From: Myxococcales bacterium | GTDB lineage: Bacteria > Myxococcota_A > Polyangia > Haliangiales > Haliangiaceae | Reading direction: 5' to 3' | DNA: 64,000 nt | NCBI GenBank assembly: GCA_016716835.1 | Contig: JADJUW010000001.1 | Location: 1,175,001 to 1,239,000, forward strand | Part shown: positions 17,301 through 26,120 of the stretch, piece by piece | Position numbering within the stretch: the stretch's first letter is position 1 | How the letters are laid out: every line of letters begins with the position of its first letter | Translations under genes and position numbers: made by a program | The notes under the pieces: model-generated | What the model saw: only the letters and a program-made list of their open reading frames with translations | Told to the model about the DNA's origin: nothing | Databases searched by the model: none

Positions 17301-19153
17301 GGCAAACGCCTCTTTGAGGCCGCGGATATCCAGCTCCCACAATGCCTCATCGTAGCGCGTGGCCAGCGCGGTTCGCAGCTGCGCCTCGCGCGTCGCCAGC
17401 GCGACATAAGCGCTTGCGGTTTGCGGCCGCGATGCCAAAGCGCCGGCGTTGGCCACGGTTGCCAGTGCCGAGGTTGGCGGGGGGGCGCCAAGCTCGAGCA
17501 AGCACTCAAGCCGCACGGCGGGCGCTTGCGCCGCCAATGATGCCACCTCGGCGAGCTCCGCGAGCTCGGCGCTGCTGGTCGCGCACACGCCGGGCACCAT
17601 GGCGCCCGCAAGCTTGTCGATCTCATCAAACGTCGCCTGCGCGGTCGTCAAGGCCTGCAAGGCCTCCGCCAGCGTTCGCCCCGAGTCGGTAGCCATGTCG
17701 CCAGCGAAGAATCTCGCCACGGATGCGTCGCGACTGGCGAAACCATCTCCAGCGCTTGCGAAAATTGCGACACGTGGGCCTGCGCGGCGGCGAACGCCTC
17801 CGCGCTGGCGACGTGCGCGGGGTCGACGGTTATCCCGCTAGGCACGACGGCCACGGCCGCAAGCGCCTCGATTTCAGCGACCGCCCGTTGAAACGAAAAC
17901 CCAAGCGGCAGCGGCGTGCCAATCGCCACGACATACGCATTGAGCTCTTCGCGCAGGCGGGCCAAGCTGTCGTCGTCGCCGGCGGCGGCCCCGACCGGGC
18001 GCCAGGCTCGCTCGAGCACGCGGCCCAAGTCCGCGATGACGTCGCGTTTTTGTGCTTTGTTGGAATGCAGCTCCAGACAAAAATCGCCGAGGCCTGCCTG
18101 CGTCAGCCGCCGCTGCACCACCTCAAGTGCCGCCATCTTTTCCGACACGAAGAGCACGCGCTTGCCTTGCGCCATCGCGTGCGCGATGAGGTTGGTAATC
18201 GTTTGCGACTTGCCGGTGCCGGGCGGGCCTTGCAGCACGAACGTCGCGCCGGCGCTCGCCGCCATCACCGCCGCGAGCTGCGTGCTATCGGCATCCAGCG
18301 GCGTGTAGGTCGTCGCCACTGGCGCCGCATCGAGATCCGCCGGTTCCATGAAAACAGGCCCGGCGTGGCCGCCGGCGTGCCCTGGCGACAAAAGCCGCCC
18401 GGCGACGGGCGCCTCCGCGATCGCCGCCGCGCGCTGCGCGAGGTCCGTCCACATGACGAACTTCGCGAACGAGAAAACGCCAAGGGTAACCTCGGGCACA
18501 AGCTGCCAGCCCGGCTCGCTCGGCAAGGCGGCGCGCATGGCCGCGAAAACCGCCTCGACGTCATGCTCGCCATCTTCCTTGACCGCCGGCAGCTCGGGCG
18601 TAAGCCCCCACTCGGCGCGTAGCTTTTCAAGTAACGTTAGATTAAGCCGCGCCTCATCTGCGCGCGCGACCACCGCATATCGCTCACGCGCATGGCGCCG
18701 CGTCAACGCGACGGGCACGAGCAGCACCGGCGCGCGCCGTGACGTCGCGTCGTCGCGCTCGCGCCACACCAGGGTTCCAACCGCGAGCCAAAGCACTTCG
18801 ACCCCGCCATCGTCGCGCTGGGTGCGCGCGAGCCGCGCCATGTGAATGAGACGTGCGTCGATTTCGTCATCGGACAAGGCTGCGCAAAGCGCGTGTGGCG
18901 ACGCGCCCGCGGCGAGTGCGGCCACGCCGGGGGCCGCAACGACCGTTAGCGCCTGCTCTGCCCCTACCGCCGCCGCCACCGCCACCGGGTCGGCGCCAAC
19001 GAAGGGCAGGATTTGCTTGCTGGCGCGCATGTCGAGCATGCGATTGCGCAGCGAGAGGTCTAGCAACGATCGCTGCCACACCTCAAGGCGTGCGATCGCG
19101 GCCTGCGGTAAGCTAGCGTCGCGAGGGGGTGATGCGGGCGCAAGTTCACTCAC
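14399..19153 (-). pseudogene. DUF4011-helicase-nuclease protein (Hhe-like), interrupted by three frameshifts
   Basis: Four overlapping open segments (19153-17648, 17720-17025, 17118-16039, about 16041-14399) read as one protein of about 1580 aa. In order they show a DUF4011 start (WQRSLLDLSLRNRMLDM), Walker A GPPGTGKSQT, Walker B VVFDEASQIPASD with GDSKQLPP, YRSRHES, then ERRLNVAITRAREQLLVF of superfamily-1 helicases, a PD-(D/E)XK/MTES-1575-like nuclease (VDVAVIDPD...GIETDG), and a DUF3320-like C-terminus. This arrangement matches the DUF4011-helicase-Vsr proteins reported as phage defence (Hhe). Each junction is explained by one lost base, near 17705, 17040-17118 and 16042. At 16042, restoring one C gives HESLIDFSNRAYYD. 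The gene lies 20 nt after the kinase-fold gene. It is either decayed or mis-assembled. Confidence 0.85.
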
Positions 19154-19173
19154 GCTGCAGAGCGTAGCCTACT

Positions 19174-20520
19174 TCACGGCTTCTTGGCCGGGCGCTTAGG
19201 CACGGTTGCATTGCCGCGCCCGCCGGCGAGATCTACCGCGCCCTCGCGGGCGTCGCGAAACTTAATCGACGCCAGCGGATCGCCGCCCAGCCCCACCCCC
19301 GTGAGCTCGACCATCGCGCCGTAGCCCTCGATCTTGGCGATGTCATCAAGGACATCGTCGACGCTGCCGTACCGCTCGCCACGCGCGTCGCGAGTCATGC
19401 GGTCAAAAATATCGTCCATCTCGCGTGGCATGGAGCCATTGACTTGCGACGGCATCGGCGAGCGGCGCCCCGGCAGCTTGCGCGTTAGCAGCTCGTAAAA
19501 AATAATGCCGAGGGCATAGATATCGGCTTGCGCACCCGCGGCCATGGGGTCGGAATATAGCTCGGGCGCCATGTACGCGACGTTGCCCATGCCCACGTAC
19601 ACCTGGCGAATCAAGGCGTGATCGCGCTCGACGATCCGCGAAAAACCAAAGTCCGACACCTTGATATTGCCGTAGCCGTCGAGCAAGAGCTGCTCGGGCT
19701 TGAGGCCGCGATGATAGACCCGCTGGGCGTGCGCCGCGCGCAAGGCGTGCAGCGTCTGCAGCAAATAGCGCATCGTCACATCAAGCGGAATGTCTTCGGC
19801 ATCGGTGATCAGTCGGCGGCACGAGCCGTTGGGCGCGAGCTCGGTGACCACGTACGGAAAATCGCGCTCAAGGTTGACGTCGTGGATGGCGACGATGTTT
19901 GGGTGCGCTAAGGCCGCCGCGGCGCGCACGACATCGGTAAACCGCCGCACAATTTCGCCGCGCTGATCTTCGCCGAAAAATCCGAACAGCTCGCGAATTT
20001 CCTTGAGCGCGACCTCACGTGAAAGCGGGACCTGCCGCGCACGGTAAACCGCGCCGATGCCGCCGGTGCCAATCGAGGCCAGCTTCTCATAGCGCGCATC
20101 GACGACCTCGCCGCCGCCGACCCCCGCGCGTTGCGGCTCCTGGCGCGCGGTGCCGCTGGCCATGATGGCGCCGCCCCCCGAGAGCTGCCCTGCCCCGCCT
20201 TGGGTGCGGCTCGCCTTTAGCTTCTTGAAGTGGGCCACCGCGCGTTCAGTAAACTCCGCCAGGTTCCCGCCATTAACCACCTGCTCGCCTTCGCTGGTTA
20301 CCACGAGCTCGTCGCTGTTGCGCTCTTGCTTGAGATACGACGCGTTCTTGAGAAACACGACATATTCATCAAATGGAATCGAGACGGCGCCTTCACAAAC
20401 GCGCTGGATTTCGTCGTAGCGATTTTGTCGCCCATACTTCGCCTCAGCCATCACGTTGGCGAGAATGAAGCGTGCTTCTTCGGTAAGCACCTCTTTGGTA
20501 ATTTTGGTGCGACCTTCCAT
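19174..20520 (-). CDS. Ser/Thr kinase-fold protein with altered catalytic loop (probable pseudokinase)
   Basis: 448 aa from the ATG at 20520. An N-terminal helical region (1-105) is followed by a Hanks-type kinase domain from about 144. The glycine loop (IGTGGIGAVY), ATP lysine K173 (VALKEI), DFG at 290-292 and MAPE at 317-320 are intact. The catalytic loop reads YHRGLKPEQLLLD where active kinases have HRDLKPEN: the catalytic Asp is Gly272 and the metal-binding Asn is Gln277. It should bind nucleotide but phosphorylate poorly or not at all. No C-terminal sensor or membrane helix is seen. It is preceded by the Nudix gene (32-nt gap) and followed by the helicase locus, consistent with one operon. 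Confidence 0.88.
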   Translation of the reverse strand: MEGRTKITKEVLTEEARFILANVMAEAKYGRQNRYDEIQRVCEGAVSIPFDEYVVFLKNASYLKQERNSDELVVTSEGEQVVNGGNLAEFTERAVAHFKKLKASRTQGGAGQLSGGGAIMASGTARQEPQRAGVGGGEVVDARYEKLASIGTGGIGAVYRARQVPLSREVALKEIRELFGFFGEDQRGEIVRRFTDVVRAAAALAHPNIVAIHDVNLERDFPYVVTELAPNGSCRRLITDAEDIPLDVTMRYLLQTLHALRAAHAQRVYHRGLKPEQLLLDGYGNIKVSDFGFSRIVERDHALIRQVYVGMGNVAYMAPELYSDPMAAGAQADIYALGIIFYELLTRKLPGRRSPMPSQVNGSMPREMDDIFDRMTRDARGERYGSVDDVLDDIAKIEGYGAMVELTGVGLGGDPLASIKFRDAREGAVDLAGGRGNATVPKRPAKKP

Positions 20521-20552
20521 GTCGTAAGTGTACGGGGCATTGCCCGAAGCCG

Positions 20553-21014
20553 TCAAACGCCAGCGGCACGGGATGACGGCTCCCACAACGGAATTCCGTC
20601 GCGCACCATGCGACGCACCAGCGGAATGTCGGCGGCGAGCACGTCGTAGGCCGCAAGCTCGGTTGCGGGGACCCAGGCGAGGTCGGCGACCTCGACGGCG
20701 CGCGGCTGTGCCTCAGCTGGCAGCGCGCATTTATATATCAACATCAGGACGTCAAAGGCTGGATAGGCGTGAAACACCGCGTCCCATATCGCGCCAATGT
20801 GCGCCTCGACGCCAAGCTCCTCGCGCAGCTCGCGCGCCAGCGCGTCCTCGGGATGCTCCCCGGCCTCAACTTTGCCACCTGGCAGCTCCCACTGATCGGG
20901 CAGCAGTTGATCGCTGCGTCGCTTCGTCAAGAGCACCGTCGCGCCATCGCGTTGCGGCCCCGACGGCGTCGCTTGCGTGATGAGACCGGCGACAACAATT
21001 TTACGGTCCCGCAT
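20553..21014 (-). CDS. Nudix hydrolase, MutT-like
   Basis: 153 aa from the ATG at 21014. The full Nudix box is present: GKVEAGE, seven residues, then RELREELGV (GX5EX7REUXEEXGU), which binds the divalent metal and hydrolyses nucleoside diphosphate-linked substrates. The preceding RRSDQLLPDQWELPGG and overall length fit the MutT/8-oxo-dGTP or CTP-pyrophosphatase subgroup, so nucleotide-pool sanitation is the likeliest role; exact substrate cannot be read. It is the first gene of the minus-strand run leading into the kinase-fold and helicase genes, and is divergent from the DUF507 gene. Confidence 0.88.
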   Translation of the reverse strand: MRDRKIVVAGLITQATPSGPQRDGATVLLTKRRSDQLLPDQWELPGGKVEAGEHPEDALARELREELGVEAHIGAIWDAVFHAYPAFDVLMLIYKCALPAEAQPRAVEVADLAWVPATELAAYDVLAADIPLVRRMVRDGIPLWEPSSRAAGV

Positions 21015-21172
21015 GCGCAAAGTGTAGCGCGCCGCGACGCGCAGCGAAACGCGAGGCAACACGCGAGAGCGCAATTCGAGATCATTCTCGCGAACGGTGA
21101 AAAACTACTTTTCCCTTGATAATTGGGCCCGTTAGCTTGATTTCCCCGCAACCGGGCCCATATTGTCCAGCT

Positions 21173-21688
21173 ATGAAGCTCTATGCCTCCAAGATCGACG
21201 CCATAGCCGCCGAGATCATCGCCAAGCTCGCGGAAGATGGCGACCTTGAAGTGAGCGAAGCGCGCGAGGCCGAACTCGACGCGAGCGCGGTGCTGAAGGA
21301 ATACATCCGCGTCGACAAAGAGCTGACCGACCGCGCCAAAGACATCCTAGAAATTCGCGGCTTGCCGCAATCACAGCTCGCGCGCACCAAGCGCCAGCTG
21401 GCCGAGCAGCGAGATTTTGGCCTGGGCGAAGAAGGCCTGTCGTGGATTTGCAACCAGCTCCTCGAGGCCTTTATGCAATCGTCGCATATCGACGAGGTGT
21501 TCGCTGACGACGCCACCCTGCGCCGCAAGGTCAAGGACATCGTCAAAAAGCACATGGAACTCGAAGACGAGATGGACCGCGAAGTGCGCGACCGGATCAA
21601 GAATCTGCAAGAAGGCACCTCGGCCTGGGATGCGGAATACGGCAAGGTCCTTGACCAAATCAAAACCAAGCACGGCGTTAAAGAGTAG
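21173..21688 (+). CDS. DUF507 family protein
   Basis: 171 aa from the ATG at 21173. The sequence (start MKLYASKIDAIAAEIIAKL) matches DUF507 proteins, which are strongly helical, highly charged and without known function. Two related helical halves are visible: residues 1-80 with a long acidic helix, and residues 85-165 with VKDIVKKHMELEDEMDREV. There are no membrane segments, cysteine motifs or catalytic signatures. The next gene begins 42 nt downstream on the same strand, so the two may be co-transcribed, but no functional link is evident. Confidence 0.85.
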   Translation: MKLYASKIDAIAAEIIAKLAEDGDLEVSEAREAELDASAVLKEYIRVDKELTDRAKDILEIRGLPQSQLARTKRQLAEQRDFGLGEEGLSWICNQLLEAFMQSSHIDEVFADDATLRRKVKDIVKKHMELEDEMDREVRDRIKNLQEGTSAWDAEYGKVLDQIKTKHGVKE

Positions 21689-21730
21689 CTCGGCCCACCC
21701 TTCGCGGGCCCGTGGCGCTATCATCGCGTC

Positions 21731-22714
21731 ATGACGTTGCATCCGCGAGAAGCATTGTTTGGCGGCGAGCGGCCCTTCCCGCTCGTAGCCGCGTGTGAGC
21801 ACTTTGCCGGCAGCGAAAAGCTGATCGGCAAGGCCTTTGAGTTGCAGCAAACGCTGGGACCGATCTTTGATATCACAATGGATCTCGAGGACGGCGCCGC
21901 CACCGGCCATGAAAAGCGCCATGCGACGATGGTCGCCGAGATGTTGAAATCCAGCCGCAACGTGCATGGCATGGCAGGCGTGCGGATCCACGACCCAACG
22001 CATCCTGCGTGGCGCGAGGACCTCGACGTGGTGATTGGGGCGGCGGTCGACAAGATCGCGTACATCACCATTCCCAAGGCGACGTCGGCGGCGCAGGTAG
22101 CGAGCGTGGTGACGTATCTCAAGGCGGCGGTACAAGCGGCCGGCAGCTTGCGTGAGATTCCGGTGCACGTGCTCATCGAAACCCACGGCGCGCTGCGCGA
22201 GGTGTTCGAGATCGCGGCGGTGCCGTGGTTGGCCGTGCTTGATTTTGGGCTGATGGATTTTATCTCCGGCCATCACGGCGCGATCGCCGCGAGCTGCATG
22301 AAGTCGCCGGGGCAGTTCGAGCACGCGCTGCTGGCGCGCGCGAAGTCACAGGTCGTCGCCTCGGCGCTCGGCGCGGGCCTGGTGCCCTCGCACAACGTCA
22401 CGCTTGATCTTAAAAACCCACACCAGACCTACAACGACGCGCGCCGCGCCAAGACGGAGTTTGGCTTTCTCAGGATGTGGTCGATCTACCCGACCCAGAT
22501 CCAAGCAATCGTCGAGGCCATGGCGCCCGACTTCGCCGAAGTCATCGCGGCCTCGGAAATCTTGCTCGCGGCGCAGGCCGCCGCGTGGGGGCCAATTCAA
22601 CACGCTGGCGAGCTCCACGATCGCGCGACGTATCGTTATTTTTGGGAGCTGCTCGGACGCGCCAAGCTCGCGGGGCACGCCTTGCCACCAGCGGTGCAGC
22701 CGTGGTTTAGGTAG
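21731..22714 (+). CDS. HpcH/HpaI aldolase family, CitE/malyl-CoA lyase-like
   Basis: 327 aa. The fold signature is a TIM barrel of the HpcH/HpaI-citrate lyase beta group: FDITMDLEDGAATG carries the acidic metal/substrate residues, VRIHDPTHP corresponds to the Arg motif, and PVHVLIETHGALREV holds the catalytic-site Glu. Family members cleave or condense acyl-CoA thioesters such as malyl-CoA, methylmalyl-CoA or citramalyl-CoA. The precise substrate is not determinable. A double-MaoC dehydratase at 55325-56392 could act in the same kind of acyl-CoA chemistry, but the genes are 33 kb apart. Confidence 0.85.
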   Translation: MTLHPREALFGGERPFPLVAACEHFAGSEKLIGKAFELQQTLGPIFDITMDLEDGAATGHEKRHATMVAEMLKSSRNVHGMAGVRIHDPTHPAWREDLDVVIGAAVDKIAYITIPKATSAAQVASVVTYLKAAVQAAGSLREIPVHVLIETHGALREVFEIAAVPWLAVLDFGLMDFISGHHGAIAASCMKSPGQFEHALLARAKSQVVASALGAGLVPSHNVTLDLKNPHQTYNDARRAKTEFGFLRMWSIYPTQIQAIVEAMAPDFAEVIAASEILLAAQAAAWGPIQHAGELHDRATYRYFWELLGRAKLAGHALPPAVQPWFR

Positions 22715-22777
22715 CCACGCGCCCGGCGATATTTCGCCCCTTGCGCGGCCGCCGGGGCGCCCTATATTGCGAGGGCT

Positions 22778-23650
22778 ATGAGCCTGCATCGAATCGCAAA
22801 TCAGCTCAAGACCGTGGCCTTGCTGGGCGGGCTCTCGGCCATGATCGTGCTCCTGGGCAACTATCTGGCGCCGGGCAACCTATGGCTGTTTGGCGGCATC
22901 GCGGTCGTCATGAACTTCTTTTCGTATTTCTTCTCCGACCGCATCGTGCTGCGGATGAATCGCGCCAAGGAGATTTCCCAGGCCGACGACCCGCAACTGT
23001 TTGCAATGGTAGGCGAGCTGGCGCACGCGGCCGAGCTGCCGATGCCTCGCGTCTACGTCATGCACGATGATGCACCCAATGCCTTTGCCACCGGACGCAA
23101 CCCACGCAAGGGCGTCATCGCGGTGACCACCGGCATTCGGCGGTTGCTCAGCGAGCGTGAACTTCGCGGCGTGATCGCGCATGAGCTGGCGCACATCAAA
23201 AACCGCGACGTCTTGATTGCAACCATCGCCGCGATGTTTGCGACCGCCATCTCGCTCGTGGCGTCGATGTTGCAGTGGGGCGCGCTGCTTGGCGGCGGCA
23301 CGCGCGATGGCGAGGGTCGAAGCGGGCTAGGCGCAATTGGCGCGCTCGCCGTCGCCATCGTCGCGCCCATTGCCGCTACGATCATCCAGCTCGCCATTTC
23401 GCGGTCGCGCGAGTATCTCGCCGATGAGACCGGCGCCGCCATCGCGGGGGATCCCGAGGCGCTCGCCAGCGCGCTGGCCAAGCTCGAGCGCGGCAATGCG
23501 CGCGTGCCTATGCACACCGTCGCGCAATCGCCCGCAACGGCTAGCCTCTACATCTGTGCGCCGTTTTCCGCCAACGCGATCAGCGGCCTGTTTTCAACGC
23601 ATCCGCCCATCGCCAGGCGCATCGAGCGCTTGCGCGACCTGGCCACCTAG
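22778..23650 (+). CDS. htpX: HtpX-like membrane zinc metalloprotease (M48B)
   Basis: 290 aa, close to the 293 aa of E. coli HtpX. Two N-terminal membrane helices (17-60) precede the protease domain. The zinc motif is VIAHELAHIKNRD (HEXXH), the third ligand Glu lies in SREYLADE, and two further membrane helices follow the zinc site (MFATAISLVASMLQWG and LAVAIVAPIAATIIQ). The conserved C-terminal FSTHPPIARRIERL is present. HtpX degrades misfolded inner-membrane proteins in quality control. The upstream gap (64 nt) shows no obvious heat-shock element. Confidence 0.93.
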   Translation: MSLHRIANQLKTVALLGGLSAMIVLLGNYLAPGNLWLFGGIAVVMNFFSYFFSDRIVLRMNRAKEISQADDPQLFAMVGELAHAAELPMPRVYVMHDDAPNAFATGRNPRKGVIAVTTGIRRLLSERELRGVIAHELAHIKNRDVLIATIAAMFATAISLVASMLQWGALLGGGTRDGEGRSGLGAIGALAVAIVAPIAATIIQLAISRSREYLADETGAAIAGDPEALASALAKLERGNARVPMHTVAQSPATASLYICAPFSANAISGLFSTHPPIARRIERLRDLAT

Positions 23651-23714
23651 CAGCGGCGCTATGGCCGCGGGCCACGGGTTGCGCGGTTGCTGTGTCGGTA
23701 GTACGTTGCCTCGC

Positions 23715-26120
23715 ATGCGCTGTCTGGTAAACGCGGGGCTGTTGATCTGCATCGCCACCGTGACGCCCTCGGTAGCGCTCGCCGCCCCGGCGACGTTTTC
23801 GTGGCAAGCCACCGCTGATGCTCAGGCGGCACATTTGGCCTCACCAGTCCCCGAAACACGCTATCGCGCGATCGCGGCGCTGGCGACCCAATCCGCCGCG
23901 ACCGCGGGACCGCTCTTGCTGACCGTGCTCGCCGCCGAGCCGCTCGATGTTCGCTCAGCACAAGAAGCCATCGCCGCGCTCGCTATGGTTGGTTATGCGC
24001 CTGCGGTCTCGACCCTCGCCTCGCTCCTCGCCTCGCCGGAACCCCTGCTGCGTGGCGCCGCCGTGCGCGCGCTGGCATCGATGCATGCGGTCGAGCATTT
24101 AAAAGATGTGATTCGGTCGCTTGGAGATCCAGAACCAACCGTGCGCGCGATCGCGGCCGAAGCGCTTGGCGTCCTGGCCGTGCCAACGCAACACCGCGTG
24201 GATGTCGTTTCTCCCTTGGTGGGCCGCTTGCAAGATAAGGCGGTCGCAGTGCGGCTCGCGACAATCGGTGCGCTCGCCAAGCTGCAAGACCCGCGCGCGC
24301 GGCTCGCGATCGCTGCGGCGATGAGCGACGCCAACGTCGACGTTCGGCGCGCCGCGCTGACCGCGGCCATTGAGGTGGCCGAGCGATCGCTGGCGCAGAG
24401 CATGGTGCCCCTGCTGCGCGACCCAAGCGCTGAGGTTCGAGCCCTCGCGGCGCGCGCCCTCGGCGTGCTTGGTGATCAAGATGCCGTCGCCCCACTGCTC
24501 GGCGTCCTCGCGGGCGCCGCGACGGCCGAGCGAGGTGAAATTCTAGTCGCGCTCGCGCGGCTTGCGCGCCAAGGGCATCAACCAGGCTCGATCGCGCATG
24601 CCCTGGCGCTTGCGACGGCGCGCGGCGAACCGGGCGCGGCGATGGCGGTGGCGACTATGGGCGCAGCCTTTGCCACCACCGCCTGCGCGATTCTCGATGG
24701 CACCGTGCGCGGCGACCGCGCGCTCGCCCTCGAGGCGCTTGCGCGCGCGCCAGCTGAAAAATCCCGCGACTGCGTCGTGCGCGAGTTGGGCCGCAACCGC
24801 TCACCGGTGCGCCCCCTGTTTACCGCGCTTGCGCGCATCGCGACCCCTGCGGCCATCGCCGACCTCGCGGCCTACATTGCTGACCCCGATCCAGATATCG
24901 CGCGCATTGCGCTGATCATGGTGGCGCCCCACGCGGGCCTTGACCCACGCATTATCGACTTGCTGTTGCCAATGGTCGACCAACCATCCATCGAACTTGC
25001 AAGCGCCGCGCTTGAAGGTCTTGGCAAAACCGGCGACGCCGCCGCGATCGGCCCGCTGCTAGCCGTGCTCGCGCCGAACCAAACGCCGGCGCGGCCGCTT
25101 GCCGTGCAACGGGCCGCCATTGATGCGCTCGCGGCCTTGCGCCAGCCCGACGCCCTACCCGCCCTTATCGAATTACTAACGCGAGGTGACGCGGTCACCG
25201 CCATGCGCGCGGCGCGCGCGATTGCGACGATCGGCGATCCTCGTGCGGCCCGCGACCTCACGCCGCTCATCGAGCAAAATCACAGCCGGCGCGGGCTTGC
25301 GCTGCAAACGCTTGTCCTCCTCGCCGGCGCGCCCGGCGCCAAGGCATTGCCATTTTCACCCGCGCAATGGCGCAGCTGGGCGAGCAGCCCCGAGCCCGTG
25401 CTGGCACATGCGGCGATCGCGGGCTTGGCGCGCTTGCCTACCTCCGCCGCACAGCAATCGCTGCTGACGATTGCGCGCACGGGCGCGCACGAGTTCGCGG
25501 CGCAAGCCGCATGCGCCTTGCTTGTCCAAGCCATACCGACCGAGGTACGTAGTTGGATCGAGTTGCTTGGGCACCCCTCAGATGCCATCGGCGCGTGCGC
25601 CGCCGAAGGGATTGCGCGCCTTGTCTGGGACGCACCGATGAGCGAGCAGCTCGCGTTGGCGCTTGAGGCACTGGGCAAGGCACTCGATACGCGCTGGGCG
25701 ACCGCGATCAACAGCAGCGCCGCGCTCGCGTGTGCACGCCTCGCCGGCCACACGCTCAGCGACATGGTTGCGCGCCGCCTTGCCTCTGCCAGCCAACTCG
25801 GCTCGCCACTTGTGGCCTACCATGCGCGGATTGCGTCCGGCGCGACGAGGCTGCCAACGTCCAAGGCAGTAGTGCCCGCGTCAACCGAGATATTTAGTCG
25901 TGTTCACCACCCCGACGATGACCCGCGAGGCATGGCGGGCGCTGGGTTTGTGGCGACCAGGTTGTGCCGCGACCAACGGCTAGGTTGGGCGGGCTATACC
26001 GACGGCCAAGGTTGGCTGCCGCGCGCTTCGCTGATTGAAAGCGACCTGCGCGAACAGTTCGGCGAAGCACAGTTGGCGTCGCAACTTCCGGTTGCAGGTC
26101 AGCTGCAACCGGCGCCGTGA
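23715..26120 (+). CDS. Exported HEAT/PBS-lyase-repeat protein
   Basis: 801 aa from the ATG at 23715, which gives a signal peptide (MRCLVNAGLLICIATVTPSVALA). The rest is a chain of about 30-residue alpha-helical HEAT-type repeats with recurring DP.VR..A..ALG units, for example DPEPTVRAIAAEALGVL, DPSAEVRALAARALGVLG and GDPRAARDL. Such proteins are periplasmic or surface scaffolds for protein-protein contacts. No catalytic motif is seen. The last 60 residues lack repeats. The 3' end overlaps the convergent TPR gene by 227 nt, which may reflect a frameshift in that neighbour rather than a natural overlap. Confidence 0.85.
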   Translation: MRCLVNAGLLICIATVTPSVALAAPATFSWQATADAQAAHLASPVPETRYRAIAALATQSAATAGPLLLTVLAAEPLDVRSAQEAIAALAMVGYAPAVSTLASLLASPEPLLRGAAVRALASMHAVEHLKDVIRSLGDPEPTVRAIAAEALGVLAVPTQHRVDVVSPLVGRLQDKAVAVRLATIGALAKLQDPRARLAIAAAMSDANVDVRRAALTAAIEVAERSLAQSMVPLLRDPSAEVRALAARALGVLGDQDAVAPLLGVLAGAATAERGEILVALARLARQGHQPGSIAHALALATARGEPGAAMAVATMGAAFATTACAILDGTVRGDRALALEALARAPAEKSRDCVVRELGRNRSPVRPLFTALARIATPAAIADLAAYIADPDPDIARIALIMVAPHAGLDPRIIDLLLPMVDQPSIELASAALEGLGKTGDAAAIGPLLAVLAPNQTPARPLAVQRAAIDALAALRQPDALPALIELLTRGDAVTAMRAARAIATIGDPRAARDLTPLIEQNHSRRGLALQTLVLLAGAPGAKALPFSPAQWRSWASSPEPVLAHAAIAGLARLPTSAAQQSLLTIARTGAHEFAAQAACALLVQAIPTEVRSWIELLGHPSDAIGACAAEGIARLVWDAPMSEQLALALEALGKALDTRWATAINSSAALACARLAGHTLSDMVARRLASASQLGSPLVAYHARIASGATRLPTSKAVVPASTEIFSRVHHPDDDPRGMAGAGFVATRLCRDQRLGWAGYTDGQGWLPRASLIESDLREQFGEAQLASQLPVAGQLQPAP

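Noticed and set aside
21371..22324. 317-residue open frame on the minus strand at 21371-22324
   Set aside because: It is antisense to the DUF507 and CitE-like genes, both with clear family motifs, and shows no domain of its own.
25894..26120. Treating the last 80 codons of the TPR gene as a real domain
   Set aside because: They are antisense to the HEAT gene and of low-complexity Arg/Pro composition with no family resemblance.
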